The notes: a model not told the origin generated them from the sequence alone. A DNA stretch of 64,000 nucleotides from Herbaspirillum frisingense GSF30 (GCF_000300975.2 NZ_AEEC02000013.1:1-64000); one strand, 5' to 3'. Numbered from the stretch's first letter, positions 1-9,195 are shown. Numbers and translations are program-made.

Positions 1-390
1 CTTGGCGCTATTTGCATCGCCGCGAATCGTTGTGTTCGTCAGCAGCAGAGAAACGAGATTATGTAGCAGTTAGTTCATCGCGTCAACTACTTTTTTGCGA
101 TTCGTTTTAAATTTTTTCGTCTTCGCTTTTGCTACCGCTCGACTACTTCTACTTAAAACGCCCTTCAAACTACTTCACTACTCACCTGCCTCGCCCACCT
201 TCGTCGCTCTGTTTTTCAACTTCGCTTCGTGTGTCGCGTCAGCAGGGGGCGAACTATAGCAACGCCCTCCACACCACGCAAGCACTTTTTGAAAAAAATT
301 CGAAAATAATTTAGCCAATCCAGAAAGCCGACCGGGACAATCGCCCGCAAACCCAAGCCCATCATGGATTACAGGACCTTCGCGGCGCGA
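1..390. other. AT-rich noncoding stretch with a diverged duplicated module
   Basis: No convincing gene is present; the only open frame (129-314) has no ribosome binding site or domain. The stretch is visibly richer in A/T than the rest of the window. Two modules look alike: one around 29-120 and one around 226-312. Each has CGTCAGCAG, then a TAT-AGCA-like segment, then an ACTTTTT run followed by an A/T-rich TTCG segment. This looks like a repeated noncoding unit, but its function cannot be told from the sequence. Confidence 0.5.
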
Positions 391-404
391 ATTGATGAAT
401 CCAA

Positions 405-444
405 AAGAGAGCGGGCCATCCCTGACGGGACGGCCCGCTCTCTT
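405..444 (-). terminator. Rho-independent terminator of the BON-domain gene
   Basis: A perfect 13-bp inverted repeat (405-417 with 432-444) has a 14-base loop. On the minus strand it is followed by TTTTGG. It lies 55 bases after the stop codon of the BON-domain gene, which reads toward it. Confidence 0.75.
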
Positions 445-499
445 CTTGATTGGGACTCGGCAAAGGCGCTCGTCTCAATTGCGCCCCTACCTGGCGCGC

Positions 500-841
500 T
501 TATCCGGCCTTCACGATGAGGTCGCTCTTGACGTCGCGTACGCCTTCAATGCCGGCTGCCAACTGCAAGGCATGTTGCCCCAGCTCGGCACTGGGCACCG
601 CCCCCTTGAGGGTGACAACGCCATCCTTGGTAGTGACGCTGATCTTCATGGCTGAAATCTGCTTGTCCTCGACCAATGCTGCCTTGACCTTGGCGGTAAC
701 AACTGAGTCATCTATATATGTCCCGGCCTTCTGAACGCTGGGCGCGGCGGCCCGCGAGGTATCCGCAGCATGGACAGCAGGCGCGGCGGTCATCACCAGC
801 AGGCTGGCGGCCAGCAGATGGGAAGCGAAGGTCTTTTTCAT
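500..841 (-). CDS. periplasmic BON-domain protein
   Basis: A 113-aa secreted protein with a clear Sec signal peptide (MKKTFASHLLAASLLVMTAAPAVHA, about residues 1-25; cleavage after VHA). The rest is one BON domain, about residues 42-112, with the usual pattern of VTAKVKAALVED, then VTTKDGVVTLKGAV and GVRDVKSDL. BON proteins such as OsmY bind envelope phospholipid or other hydrophobic ligands and are often stress-induced. The start is backed by AAGGAGAA just upstream. It is monocistronic, with its own terminator at 405-444 and a CTCTATATAGAG palindrome upstream. Family assignment is firm; the specific role is inferred. Confidence 0.88.
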   Translation of the reverse strand: MKKTFASHLLAASLLVMTAAPAVHAADTSRAAAPSVQKAGTYIDDSVVTAKVKAALVEDKQISAMKISVTTKDGVVTLKGAVPSAELGQHALQLAAGIEGVRDVKSDLIVKAG

Positions 842-890
842 GGCGTTCTCCTTGTAGTCAATTCACTCATTCCGACTCTGCTCTGAAAGT

Positions 891-902
891 CTCTATATAG
901 AG
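891..902. promoter_or_regulatory. palindrome CTCTATATAGAG upstream of the BON gene
   Basis: A perfect 12-bp palindrome lies 50 bases upstream of the BON-protein start. Its TATATA/TATAGA core could serve as a -10 element for the minus strand, and the symmetry could be an operator. No good -35 was found at the right distance, so this is tentative. Confidence 0.3.
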
Positions 903-1073
903 CAGCACTTGCAGCCCTAGTCGCAAAGGCCATGCCAGCAGAAGATCTTCCTTTTAAATCAATCACTTAGAAATTCAAGTGGGTGGAAACAGGCTCAAAC
1001 CATGCAGCAAACCCCTCGTTTCCGTCGGCTTGCCACGACGTGCCACCGGCCTCTTCCACGTAAGCCCTTGTTT

Positions 1074-2456
1074 TCAAAGGATTCCATCCTGTCGCTCTAT
1101 GGCGACGGGCTCCTCCCCGCCGCGGAAGCGCCGCGGATCAAGTCCGTTCTTCTGCAGCAAGCGATAGAACTCGGTGCGATTGCGATCAGCCAGCCTGGCC
1201 GCATCCGAGACATTGCCATCGGTCAGCTTCAGCAGGCGGACGAGATAATCACGCTCGAATTTCTGCTTGGCCTCGGCATAGCGCAGCAGGTCCAGGGTCG
1301 GCACCCTCAATGCCCGCTGCACCAGCGTGGCGGGGATCAAGGGTGCTGTCGACAGCGCGCACACCTGTTCCACCACGTTGTAGAGCTGCCGCACGTTACC
1401 CGGCCAGTGCGCCAGGCTCAGCACCTCCAGCGCATCCGGCGCAAACCCGGTCAGGCGCTTGGGATACTTGGCAGCGATGCTCTTGAGGAAATGATTGGCC
1501 AGCAGGGCGATATCCTCGCGCCGCTCTTCCAGAGCGGGCAACTGCAAGGTCACCACGTTGAGCCGGTAATACAGGTCTTCGCGGAACTGACCTTCGGTCA
1601 TGGCCGCCTCCAGGTCGCGATGGGTGGCGGAAATCACCCGTACGTCCACCTCGCCGGACTGGTTGGCGCCCACCTGGCGCACGGTCTTCTCCTGCAGCAC
1701 GCGCAGCAGCTTGACCTGCAATGCCATGGGCATGTCGCCGATCTCGTCCAGGAACAGGGTGCCGCCGTCGGCCGCCTGGAACAGCCCTTCCCGATGTTCA
1801 ACCGCTCCGGTGAAGGCACCCTTGACGTGGCCGAACAGCTCAGACTCCAGCAGTTGCTCGGGAATGGCGCCGCAATTGACGGCGATGAACGGCTTGTCGG
1901 CCCGCGGGCTGGCCCGGTGGATGGCACGGGCCAGCAGCTCCTTGCCGGTGCCGCTGTCGCCACGGATCAGGATGCTGGCATCGGACGCTGCCACCAGGCG
2001 CGCCTCGGCCAGCAGCTCATCGACCCGCTGACTGCGGCTGATGATATCGGCGCGCCAGGCCTCATCCGGCGCTTCCTGGGCCGGTGCGGACAGGCTCAGC
2101 GCCTGGGCCACCTTGTCCAGCAGCACATGACCATCGAAAGGCTTGGTGAGATAGGCGAAAGCGCCCTTGGTCGTCGCATCGACCGCATCGGGGATGGTGC
2201 CGTGCGCGGTCAGCAGGATCACCGGCAGGGCCGGATAGCGGCTGCGGATCTCCGCAAACAGCGCCAAGCCGTCCATCCCCGGCAGCCGTACATCGGTGAT
2301 CACCAGTGCCGGCAATGCAATGGCCAGCTGCGCCAGGGCAGCCTCGGCACTTTCCACGGCCAGGATGCGGTAACCGCTGGCGTTGAGGCGCAGGGTCAAC
2401 AGGCGCAGCAGGTCGGGATCATCATCGACCAGCATCAGGGGGGCAGTTTTTCCCAT
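1074..2456 (-). CDS. glrR: sigma-54-dependent response regulator GlrR (QseF)
   Basis: A 460-aa NtrC-family activator. The receiver domain (about 5-120) has the acidic pair D11-D13 and phosphoacceptor D55 (VITDVRLPG). The AAA+ domain (about 140-375) has Walker A GDSGTGKE, the sigma-54 contact motif GAFTGA and Walker B GGTLFLDEIGD. The C-terminus (about 400-440) is a Fis-type HTH (NVSDAARLADRNRTEFYRLL). It sits 49 bases after the qseG-like gene and two genes after the histidine kinase, the same order as enterobacterial glrK-qseG-glrR. In Enterobacteria this system responds to envelope stress and activates the glmY sRNA; targets here are unknown. The GGAG upstream of 2456 supports the start. Confidence 0.92.
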   Translation of the reverse strand: MGKTAPLMLVDDDPDLLRLLTLRLNASGYRILAVESAEAALAQLAIALPALVITDVRLPGMDGLALFAEIRSRYPALPVILLTAHGTIPDAVDATTKGAFAYLTKPFDGHVLLDKVAQALSLSAPAQEAPDEAWRADIISRSQRVDELLAEARLVAASDASILIRGDSGTGKELLARAIHRASPRADKPFIAVNCGAIPEQLLESELFGHVKGAFTGAVEHREGLFQAADGGTLFLDEIGDMPMALQVKLLRVLQEKTVRQVGANQSGEVDVRVISATHRDLEAAMTEGQFREDLYYRLNVVTLQLPALEERREDIALLANHFLKSIAAKYPKRLTGFAPDALEVLSLAHWPGNVRQLYNVVEQVCALSTAPLIPATLVQRALRVPTLDLLRYAEAKQKFERDYLVRLLKLTDGNVSDAARLADRNRTEFYRLLQKNGLDPRRFRGGEEPVAIERQDGIL

Positions 2457-2505
2457 CGGGACTCCAGTTCCAGTAAAAATGGAACGGGCCCCGACGGCGC
2501 TGGCC

Positions 2506-3006
2506 TTACTTGCCGCCGGCCGGCAGGGTCCGTTCGATGTTCTTCAGCGCTTCCAGCTTGTCATTGAGCTGGTCTACCTTGCGCTGCGCTTCCTTGAGTT
2601 GCACCGAAGACTTCTCGGCATTGTCGGCCACCCGGCGCAGATCGGCATAATGACCTGCCAGCAATTGCGCCAACGGCTTGAGCTTCTCCGCTTCGACGCT
2701 GCGATCGGCCATGACGTTCCATAGCTGGGCTTCGGCCTTGGCCAGATCGATGGGGTCCCGGGTGAGCGAAAGCGCCATCGCACGGCGTACCGTCGTGGCA
2801 GGGCCGGCCGGATAGGCGTTCAAACGCTGCACTTCGCGCCCCAGTTCGGCCGGCGACATCTTGCGCAACTGGGCGTTATAGGCCAGCAGTTCGTCGATGT
2901 TGCTACTGGACTGGATGAGCTGGACGGTCGAGGTGGGTGCTTGCGGCTGCGCCGTACACGCCGCCAGCACCATGCAGGAAGCCAGGATCAGGATCTTATT
3001 TTTCAT
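2506..3006 (-). CDS. qseG: QseG-like lipoprotein of the glr/qse operon
   Basis: A 166-aa protein starting MKNKILILASCMVLAAC, a lipoprotein signal with lipobox LAAC (Cys17). The frame is open further upstream to 3117, but that would run through the kinase gene and bury the lipobox, so 3006 is chosen. The mature part is helical, with a coiled-coil-like tail (QLKEAQRKVDQLNDKLEALKNIERTL). The start overlaps the kinase stop codon by 11 bases, which implies translational coupling. QseG (YfhG) is an outer-membrane lipoprotein that modulates the partner kinase. Sequence similarity to the enterobacterial protein is weak by eye, and the call rests on position and lipoprotein character. Confidence 0.78.
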   Translation of the reverse strand: MKNKILILASCMVLAACTAQPQAPTSTVQLIQSSSNIDELLAYNAQLRKMSPAELGREVQRLNAYPAGPATTVRRAMALSLTRDPIDLAKAEAQLWNVMADRSVEAEKLKPLAQLLAGHYADLRRVADNAEKSSVQLKEAQRKVDQLNDKLEALKNIERTLPAGGK

Positions 3007-4474
3007 CAGGCAACTCGATTCGGAAATGCGCCCCGCCCTCACGCGGGACCAGATAGACCTTGCCACTATGGGCTTGCACATACTCGCGCACCACCGACAG
3101 GCCGATACCGTTGCCACGGCGCGCGCCCGGAGGCTGGTGCAGGCCCTGATAGAACGGTTCGAAGATGCGGGCCGCGTCCGTCGGCGCCACGCCCGGCCCC
3201 TGATCGATACACTCGACCCGCACCAGGCCCGGCGCCTCAGTCAGCATGAAACGGATAAACCCGCCCTCGGGGCTGAAGCGTACGGCATTCGAAAGCAGAT
3301 TGGCCAGCACGATGGCCATCTTCTCGGGGTCCACCACCACGGTACGTGCCGCCCCTTCGATCTCCACCTTCAGCTGGCGCGCCAGCCATTGCAGCCGCTG
3401 GTCATCGATCACCTTGTGCAGCAAGGCACGCAGGTCGACCGGCACCGGATGGATGCGCTGGGCATCGAAGGACACCTCGTTATAGCGCAGCAGGTCCTCG
3501 ATCTGCGTCTGCAGCGACTGCGTATTCTGGCGCAGGATGCGGGCAATCTCGCGCTGGTTCTCGCTCAACTGGCCGGCCACGCCGTCATCGAGCAGCGCCG
3601 CACCCTCGCACAAGGCCGACAGGGGCGTCTTCAGTTCATGCGAAACATGCCGCAGGAAGCGCGACTTCTCGGCCTCCAGATCGGCCAGGCGCTGGCGCAG
3701 CCAGTCCAGTTGCTGACCCAGGCGACGGATGTCGGCCGGGCCGCGCACGTCGATAGGCTGATCGAAGCGATTGTCGCCCAGCCGGCCGATGGCCTGCTCC
3801 AGCCGTGCCATCGGCCGCGACAGCCACAGGCCGAAGCAGAATGCCAGCAACACCGCCAGCACGATGGCGCCCACCACCTGGGCAGTAAGCAGCTGGCGCT
3901 GCTGTTCCAGGGCCGCGGACAGGGCATTGTTGCGACGATCGACCTCGCGCCGGCTTTCCAGCGCAATGCGCTCGTTCAGTGCCGGCAGGCGGGCAAAGTC
4001 CTGGAACAGCTTGGCCTGCTCGCCCTTGTCCTTGCGCGAATCGGCTTCCAGCACGGCCGCCGCTTCATCGACATACAGGCCCCATTGACTGAACATTTCC
4101 CGCGGTGCCATCGGCAACGCGTCGGACAGCTCACCCACCGCCTGCCGGGCCTGGTCGCGCGCTTCGTTGAAACGGTCGTGGAAAGCGGCGTCATCCAGCA
4201 CCAGATACTGGCGCGCACTGCGCTCCATGGCCACGGTGCGCTCGGCCAGGCGCTGTGCCGCCTCGGTCAGTTGCACCGCCTGCCGGGCGGTGTCCCGGCT
4301 GTTGGCCGACATGCGGTCCAGCGTGAACAGGGCGTGGATGGAGGTACCGCTGAGCAGGGCCGCAATCAGCAGGAACGCCGCCAGCAGCAATTGCCGGAAC
4401 GACAAGCCGAGATAGCCGGGCTTGCGCGTGGCTGCCGATGGGGGCGGATGGGTGTGCTCGATGGCGTTCAACAT
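2996..4474 (-). CDS. glrK: sensor histidine kinase GlrK (QseE)
   Basis: A 492-aa membrane kinase. TM1 is about residues 26-48 and TM2 about 199-219, and the periplasmic part between them is helical. A HAMP linker follows (220-270). The dimerisation domain has HVSHELKTPLSAL, with phosphoacceptor His279. The ATPase domain has the N box (VLANLLSNAVRFSP), G1 (ECIDQGPGVAP) and G2 (GNGIGLSVV). It is the first gene of an apparent three-gene operon with the QseG-like lipoprotein and GlrR. The stop codon overlaps the next start. Confidence 0.92.
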   Translation of the reverse strand: MLNAIEHTHPPPSAATRKPGYLGLSFRQLLLAAFLLIAALLSGTSIHALFTLDRMSANSRDTARQAVQLTEAAQRLAERTVAMERSARQYLVLDDAAFHDRFNEARDQARQAVGELSDALPMAPREMFSQWGLYVDEAAAVLEADSRKDKGEQAKLFQDFARLPALNERIALESRREVDRRNNALSAALEQQRQLLTAQVVGAIVLAVLLAFCFGLWLSRPMARLEQAIGRLGDNRFDQPIDVRGPADIRRLGQQLDWLRQRLADLEAEKSRFLRHVSHELKTPLSALCEGAALLDDGVAGQLSENQREIARILRQNTQSLQTQIEDLLRYNEVSFDAQRIHPVPVDLRALLHKVIDDQRLQWLARQLKVEIEGAARTVVVDPEKMAIVLANLLSNAVRFSPEGGFIRFMLTEAPGLVRVECIDQGPGVAPTDAARIFEPFYQGLHQPPGARRGNGIGLSVVREYVQAHSGKVYLVPREGGAHFRIELPDEK

Positions 4475-4665
4475 GCGATTGATCTCGGTCCCTCAAGACT
4501 TGCTTCGTTACCCGGGCAAGCAGGAAGCCTCCCGGCCCGGAAGATGCCGACAGGAAATGTCGGCCATCAGCGCGCGGGCACACATTGTAATCATTTGTCG
4601 ATCCGGCGGCGATCCGGCCAACTTCCCGGCGGGCAACTTCAATTCACGCCCGCCAGGCGTCGCAC

Positions 4666-5910
4666 TCAGTCCTGCGGCCCGAGGAAGTCCAGCAGCATCA
4701 GCGCCACCACCTTGGTGGCCTTGCGCAGGTCGTCCAGGGCCAGGTTCTCGTCGGCCTGCTTGGCGTTGGATTCCATCAGCGTGCGCGGACCCGCGCCGAA
4801 CAGCACCACCGGGATGCCATGCTCGCCGTACAGGCGGGCGTCCGTATAGAGCGCCGAGCCGTTGGTGGTGAGCGTTTCGCCCATGACCGTCTCGGCATTG
4901 CGCAGCAGGCTCTGCACCAGCTTCTCGTGACCCGGCAGCGGGCGCAGTGCACGCGCCAGCAGCAGGCGGCGGATTTCCACGCGGATGCCCGGCAGCCCCG
5001 CCACCGCATCCTCGATCAGCTTGCGTACGCCGGCCTCGACCTGCGCCGGGTCTTCCTCGGGGATCATGCGACGATCCATCTTCAGCACTACCTTGCCCGG
5101 CACCACATTGGTATTGGTGCCACCATCGATGCGGCCGACGATCATGGTCGGATGGCTGATGCCGGGGATGGAGGAACGGATGTCCTTCAGGCCAGGCAAG
5201 GCGCCATAGATGGCATTGAGGACGGCATTGGCGGCCTGCAGCGCATCGTGGCCGGTCTCCGGCATGGAGCCGTGGGTGGCGCGCCCATGCACGGTCACCT
5301 CGAACTGCAGGCAGGCATTGTGGGCGGTCACCACGTTGTAGCTGAAGCCGGCCGCCAGCACGTAATCCGGCTGGGTCAGCTTCTGCTCCAGCAGCCAGCC
5401 GGGGCCGAGCAGGCCACCGAACTCCTCGTCGTAGGTGAAATGCAGCTCCACCGCACCGCGCAGCGAAGCGCCCAGCGCCTCCAGCGCGCGGGTGGCGAAG
5501 ATATAGCTGGCGAAGTCACTCTTGGAGACCGCCGCCGCCCGGCCATAGATGCGGCCATCGGCCACTTCACCGCCGTAGGGGTCATGCGACCAGCCCTCGC
5601 CCGGCGGCACCACGTCGCCATGCGCATTCAGGGCCAGTGTCGGGCCGCCCTCGGCATAGGGGCGGCGCACGATCAGGTTGGTGATGCTCTGCATGCCATA
5701 GTCACGCACCTGCTCTTGCGGGACCGGAAACTTCTCGGCATTCCAGCCCCAGGACTGCACCAGCTCGGCCACCACATCGGCGTGCGGGGCATTGTTGCCG
5801 GGGGGCGTATCGGTGGGGATGCGGATCAACTGCTGCAGCACGCCGACCTCCTCGTCGAAATGCTGATCGATCCACGCGCACAGGCGCTCCGACAACTGCT
5901 GTTTGGACAT
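4666..5910 (-). CDS. M20 family zinc peptidase/deacylase (ArgE/DapE/acylase type)
   Basis: A 414-aa cytoplasmic enzyme of the M20 family, the usual length. Metal-site and catalytic features are visible: NAHGDVVPPGEGW, with the first His ligand and the Asp; the usual GxxxMK loop replaced by GRAAAVSKSDFA; and the general-base pair YDEEFGG. The middle lid domain has the family HGRATHGSMPETG segment. M20 enzymes remove N-acyl groups from amino acids or split short peptides. The substrate cannot be assigned from sequence. GGAG lies upstream of the start at 5910. No operon partner is obvious, and the nearby MFS gene is divergent. Confidence 0.85.
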   Translation of the reverse strand: MSKQQLSERLCAWIDQHFDEEVGVLQQLIRIPTDTPPGNNAPHADVVAELVQSWGWNAEKFPVPQEQVRDYGMQSITNLIVRRPYAEGGPTLALNAHGDVVPPGEGWSHDPYGGEVADGRIYGRAAAVSKSDFASYIFATRALEALGASLRGAVELHFTYDEEFGGLLGPGWLLEQKLTQPDYVLAAGFSYNVVTAHNACLQFEVTVHGRATHGSMPETGHDALQAANAVLNAIYGALPGLKDIRSSIPGISHPTMIVGRIDGGTNTNVVPGKVVLKMDRRMIPEEDPAQVEAGVRKLIEDAVAGLPGIRVEIRRLLLARALRPLPGHEKLVQSLLRNAETVMGETLTTNGSALYTDARLYGEHGIPVVLFGAGPRTLMESNAKQADENLALDDLRKATKVVALMLLDFLGPQD

Positions 5911-6151
5911 GCTGATGACTCCGTGATCAAAACGCGCCAGCCACGCCAGCGCAAACCGCCATCATAGCGCAGCCGCCCCGCTCGTGACCGCCGCCAGCGC
6001 GCTTGCACGTTCCCCGCTATCATTGTGCGGCGCTGCCCAGCCGGGCCGCACCTGTCTTCATTGCAGGATTCCAAGAGCAAACAAGCGGCGGCAGAGCTCC
6101 GGCATCCGGTGCCACGCCAGCACGCACACCTTCGCCAGATACCCAAGACCC

Positions 6152-7579
6152 ATGTCCACGCTGCCCTCCTCCCCCGGCGCCACTGATCCCAAACACCACA
6201 TCGTCATCGCAGGGGAAGGCTTGCCGCCCGACCAGCGCGGCCGCGCCATCCTGGCGCTGGGCATCGCCGTCGGCCTGGCCACGCTCGACACCGCCATCGC
6301 CAACACCGCCCTGCCAGCCATGGCGCTGGACCTCAACACCACCCCGGCCGCCTCGGTCTGGATCGTGACCGCCTACCAGCTGGCGATGATGGTGTCGCTG
6401 CTGCCCCTGGCGGCGCTGGGCGAGATCGTCGGCTATCGCCGTATCTACGTCTGGGGACTGGTGCTGTTTACCGCGGCCTCGCTGTTGTGTGCAGTGGCGT
6501 GGTCGCTGCCTACGCTGGTGATGGCGCGCTTCCTCCAGGGCCTGGGCGGGGCCGGCATCATGAGCGTCAACACCGCGCTGATCCGCTTCATCTATCCGAC
6601 CCGCTCGCTGGGCCGCGGCGTGGGACTGAACACGCTCATCGTCGCCATCGCCTTCACGGTCGGTCCCTCGGTGGCCTCGGGCATCCTCGCCATCGCACCA
6701 TGGCCATGGCTGTTCGCCGTCAACGTGCCGCTGGGTGTGCTGGCAGTGGTACTGGCCCTGCCCTCGTTGCCGCATACCACGCTGTCCACCCATACCTTCG
6801 ACCTGCGCAGCGCAGTGCTCAACGCCGCCGCCTTCGGCCTGCTGATCCTGGCCATCGGCGAAGGCGCGCACCAGGCCCAGGCCAGCGTGGTCGGACTGGA
6901 ACTGGCGGCCGCCATTGTCTGCGGCCTGTTCCTGCTCAAGCGCGAACTGTCGCATCCGGCGCCGATGCTGCCGGTGGACCTGTTCCGCCATGCGATGTTT
7001 TCGCTCTCGACGGTCACCGCCATCTGCTCCTTCGCCGCGCAAGGCCTGGCCTTCGTCTCGCTCCCCTTCTTCTTCCATCATGACCTGGGACGCAGCCAGG
7101 TGGAGATCGGCCTGTTGATGACGCCCTGGCCGGTGGCCGTGGCCATCATGGCCCCCATCGCGGGACGCCTGTCGGACCGCTATCCGGTCGGCATCCTCGG
7201 TGGCGTCGGTCTGGCGCTGCTGTGCGCCGGGCTCTTGTCGATGACCTTCATGCCGGCCGCACCCACCGTCTGGGAAATCAGCTGGCGCATGCTTCTGTGC
7301 GGCATGGGCTTTGGCTTCTTCCAGTCACCCAACCTGAAAGCGCTGATGACCAGTGCGCCCCCCCATCGCAGTGGCGGCGCATCCGGCATCGTGGCCACAG
7401 CCCGCCTGCTCGGTCAAAGCGTGGGCGCAGCGCTGGTCGCGCTATGCTTCAATCTTTCCGAAACGCAAGGCTCGCGCCTGGCATTGGGCTTCGGCGCCGC
7501 CTTTGCAGGGGTCGCGTGCATTGCCAGCTTCCTGCGTCTGCTGACCAAGAATCCCTACGCACCACCGTTGAAAAAATAA
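6152..7579 (+). CDS. MFS drug-exporter-like transporter (DHA2 type)
   Basis: A 475-aa major facilitator protein. The start at 6152 (MSTLPSSPGATDPK) was preferred over in-frame starts further upstream, which lack membrane character. The N-terminus has LDTAIANTALPAMALDL, a motif typical of EmrB/QacA-type exporters, followed by about 14 hydrophobic segments, with GRLSDRYPVG in the second half. The likely role is proton-coupled export of small toxic compounds across the inner membrane. It is divergent from the M20 gene, with about 240 bases between starts. The substrate is unknown. Confidence 0.85.
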   Translation: MSTLPSSPGATDPKHHIVIAGEGLPPDQRGRAILALGIAVGLATLDTAIANTALPAMALDLNTTPAASVWIVTAYQLAMMVSLLPLAALGEIVGYRRIYVWGLVLFTAASLLCAVAWSLPTLVMARFLQGLGGAGIMSVNTALIRFIYPTRSLGRGVGLNTLIVAIAFTVGPSVASGILAIAPWPWLFAVNVPLGVLAVVLALPSLPHTTLSTHTFDLRSAVLNAAAFGLLILAIGEGAHQAQASVVGLELAAAIVCGLFLLKRELSHPAPMLPVDLFRHAMFSLSTVTAICSFAAQGLAFVSLPFFFHHDLGRSQVEIGLLMTPWPVAVAIMAPIAGRLSDRYPVGILGGVGLALLCAGLLSMTFMPAAPTVWEISWRMLLCGMGFGFFQSPNLKALMTSAPPHRSGGASGIVATARLLGQSVGAALVALCFNLSETQGSRLALGFGAAFAGVACIASFLRLLTKNPYAPPLKK

Positions 7580-7749
7580 GTTTTTCTCACCATTCCTCAC
7601 GGCCGCGGCCTGCCGGATTCTCAGGCGGCGGCTATCTTTCCTCAGCATTTTGTCAGCTTCGGCGGGCGCTGCATTCTCACTCTTTTCCACACACCAACAT
7701 TGGCGAGCGCAAACGGAAATTTCGACCGTTAATCCCCGCTTAATCGACC

Positions 7750-7777
7750 TCAAGCAAAACGCATTCTGTTACGATAA
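7750..7777 (+). promoter_or_regulatory. possible sigma-28-like promoter for the HD-GYP gene
   Basis: TCAAGCAA (7750-7757) and TACGATAA (7770-7777) are separated by 12 bases and resemble the flagellar sigma pattern TAAAGTTT-N11-GCCGATAA. The site is 133 bases before the HD-GYP start. The rest of the 330-base gap from 7580 to 7909 shows no gene. The match is partial, so confidence is low. Confidence 0.28.
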
Positions 7778-7909
7778 TTTCAGCTAGCTTAGCCATGCAA
7801 GCGAGTTCTGCCACGTGGGAGACACTACCAATAATAGGCGTCATTTCATCAGGGAAATCGAACCGCTTTCAAAGCGGGAAACAGTGACAGGCACAGACCT
7901 GAATTCGAT

Positions 7910-9121
7910 ATGTTGAAATCCATCGCCTTAGAACAATTGCGTTTGGGCATGTATGTCCACTCCATCCCCGGGGGATGGATCAGTCATCCTTTCTGGCGCA
8001 AATCCTTCAAGATCGAGAGCCTGGAAGACCTGCAGACGCTGCGCGACTGTCCGATCGACCAGGTCACCATCGATACCGCCAAGGGCCGCGACATTGCGCC
8101 GGACCACCTGGAAGACGACCCGGAAGATGCTCACGAAGAGCATGACCCTACCGCAGCGGTCGCCGTGGCCGTACGCAAGCCGGCCCAGCGCACCGAGTCC
8201 GCGGTCGAACGCGAACGTGCGGCACGCATCATTTCCTCTTCCAAGTCCACCGTGCTCAACATGTTTTCCGAAGCGCGCATGGGCAAGGCGGTGGACGTCA
8301 AGGATGCCGCCGAGCTGGTCACCGAGATCACCTCCTCGGTCTCCCGCAACGCCGACGCCCTCATCAGTCTGGCCCGCCTGAAGACCACTGACGATTACAC
8401 CTACATGCATTCGGTGGCCGTCTGCGCCATGATGATTTCCCTGGCCAACCAGCTGGGCATGACGCAGGAGCAGACCAAGCAGGCCGGCATGGCGGGGCTG
8501 CTGCATGACGTGGGCAAGATGGCCGTGCCGCTGGACATCCTCAACAAGCCGGCCAAGCTGACCGAAGAGGAGTTCGCCTCCATCCGTTCGCACACCGTAC
8601 AAGGCCACAGCATCCTGCAGCAGATCGAAGGCATCGGCGAGGTTCCGCTGGATGTCTCGCTGCACCATCACGAGAAGATCGATGGCAGCGGCTATCCCTT
8701 CAATCTCAAGTCCGACGGTATTTCCATCATGGCCAAGATGGGGGCGGTATGCGACGTCTACGACGCCATCACCTCCAATCGTCCCTACAAGGCGGGCTGG
8801 GACCCGGCCCGTTCGATCCGCCACATGGCCAGCAGTGCCGGGCATTTCGACCCGGTGACGATGCAGGCCTTCGTCAAGGCCATCGGCATCTACCCGACCG
8901 GCTCCTGCGTCATCCTGCAGTCGGGTCGCCTGGGCGTGGTGGTGGACCAGCGTCCGGACCAGTTGCTCACGCCGCGCGTGAAGGTGTTCTACTCGACCAC
9001 CAGCCGCATGCCGCTGAAGTCCGACATCGTCGACCTCGCGCACGGCAGCGACAAGATCGTCGCCTACGCCGACCCGGCCAAGTGGGGCATCCGCAGCCTG
9101 CCCAGCATCGACCTGCTCTAG
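7910..9121 (+). CDS. HD-GYP domain protein, probable c-di-GMP phosphodiesterase
   Basis: A 403-aa protein with an N-terminal DUF3391 domain (about 1-130, opening LKSIALEQLRLGMYVHSIPGGWISHPFW) and an HD-GYP domain (about 145-340). Key residues are present: HD at 199-200 (LLHDVGKMAVP) and HHEKIDGSGYP at 253-263, including the GYP signature. This family hydrolyses cyclic di-GMP to GMP and favours motility over biofilm. It stands alone. No clear Shine-Dalgarno sequence precedes 7910, but the DUF3391 start matches the family. Confidence 0.9.
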   Translation: MLKSIALEQLRLGMYVHSIPGGWISHPFWRKSFKIESLEDLQTLRDCPIDQVTIDTAKGRDIAPDHLEDDPEDAHEEHDPTAAVAVAVRKPAQRTESAVERERAARIISSSKSTVLNMFSEARMGKAVDVKDAAELVTEITSSVSRNADALISLARLKTTDDYTYMHSVAVCAMMISLANQLGMTQEQTKQAGMAGLLHDVGKMAVPLDILNKPAKLTEEEFASIRSHTVQGHSILQQIEGIGEVPLDVSLHHHEKIDGSGYPFNLKSDGISIMAKMGAVCDVYDAITSNRPYKAGWDPARSIRHMASSAGHFDPVTMQAFVKAIGIYPTGSCVILQSGRLGVVVDQRPDQLLTPRVKVFYSTTSRMPLKSDIVDLAHGSDKIVAYADPAKWGIRSLPSIDLL

Positions 9122-9137
9122 GGCCCGCCCAAAAAGA

Positions 9138-9167
9138 AACGGCGCCAGTTTCGTCCCTGGCGCCGTT
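9138..9167 (-). terminator. terminator between the HD-GYP and BLUF genes
   Basis: A perfect 11-bp stem (9138-9148 with 9157-9167) has an 8-base loop. On the minus strand it runs into TTCTTTTTGG, so it fits the end of the folE-BLUF unit. It may also stop HD-GYP transcription from the other side. Confidence 0.75.
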
Positions 9168-9195
9168 GCTATGTCAGTGCTGCCGCAAACCCCGT

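Noticed and set aside
129-314. 61-codon open frame in the AT-rich left end
   Set aside because: No ribosome site, no recognisable domain, and it spans the noncoding repeat module.
1002-2567. Long open frame of about 520 codons on the plus strand
   Set aside because: It is antisense to glrR, is rich in Gln/His/Arg as expected from a reversed GC-rich gene and shows no domain.
2897-4849. Open frame of 650 codons on the plus strand
   Set aside because: It lies antisense to the qseG-like gene and glrK, and has the low-complexity composition typical of a shadow frame.
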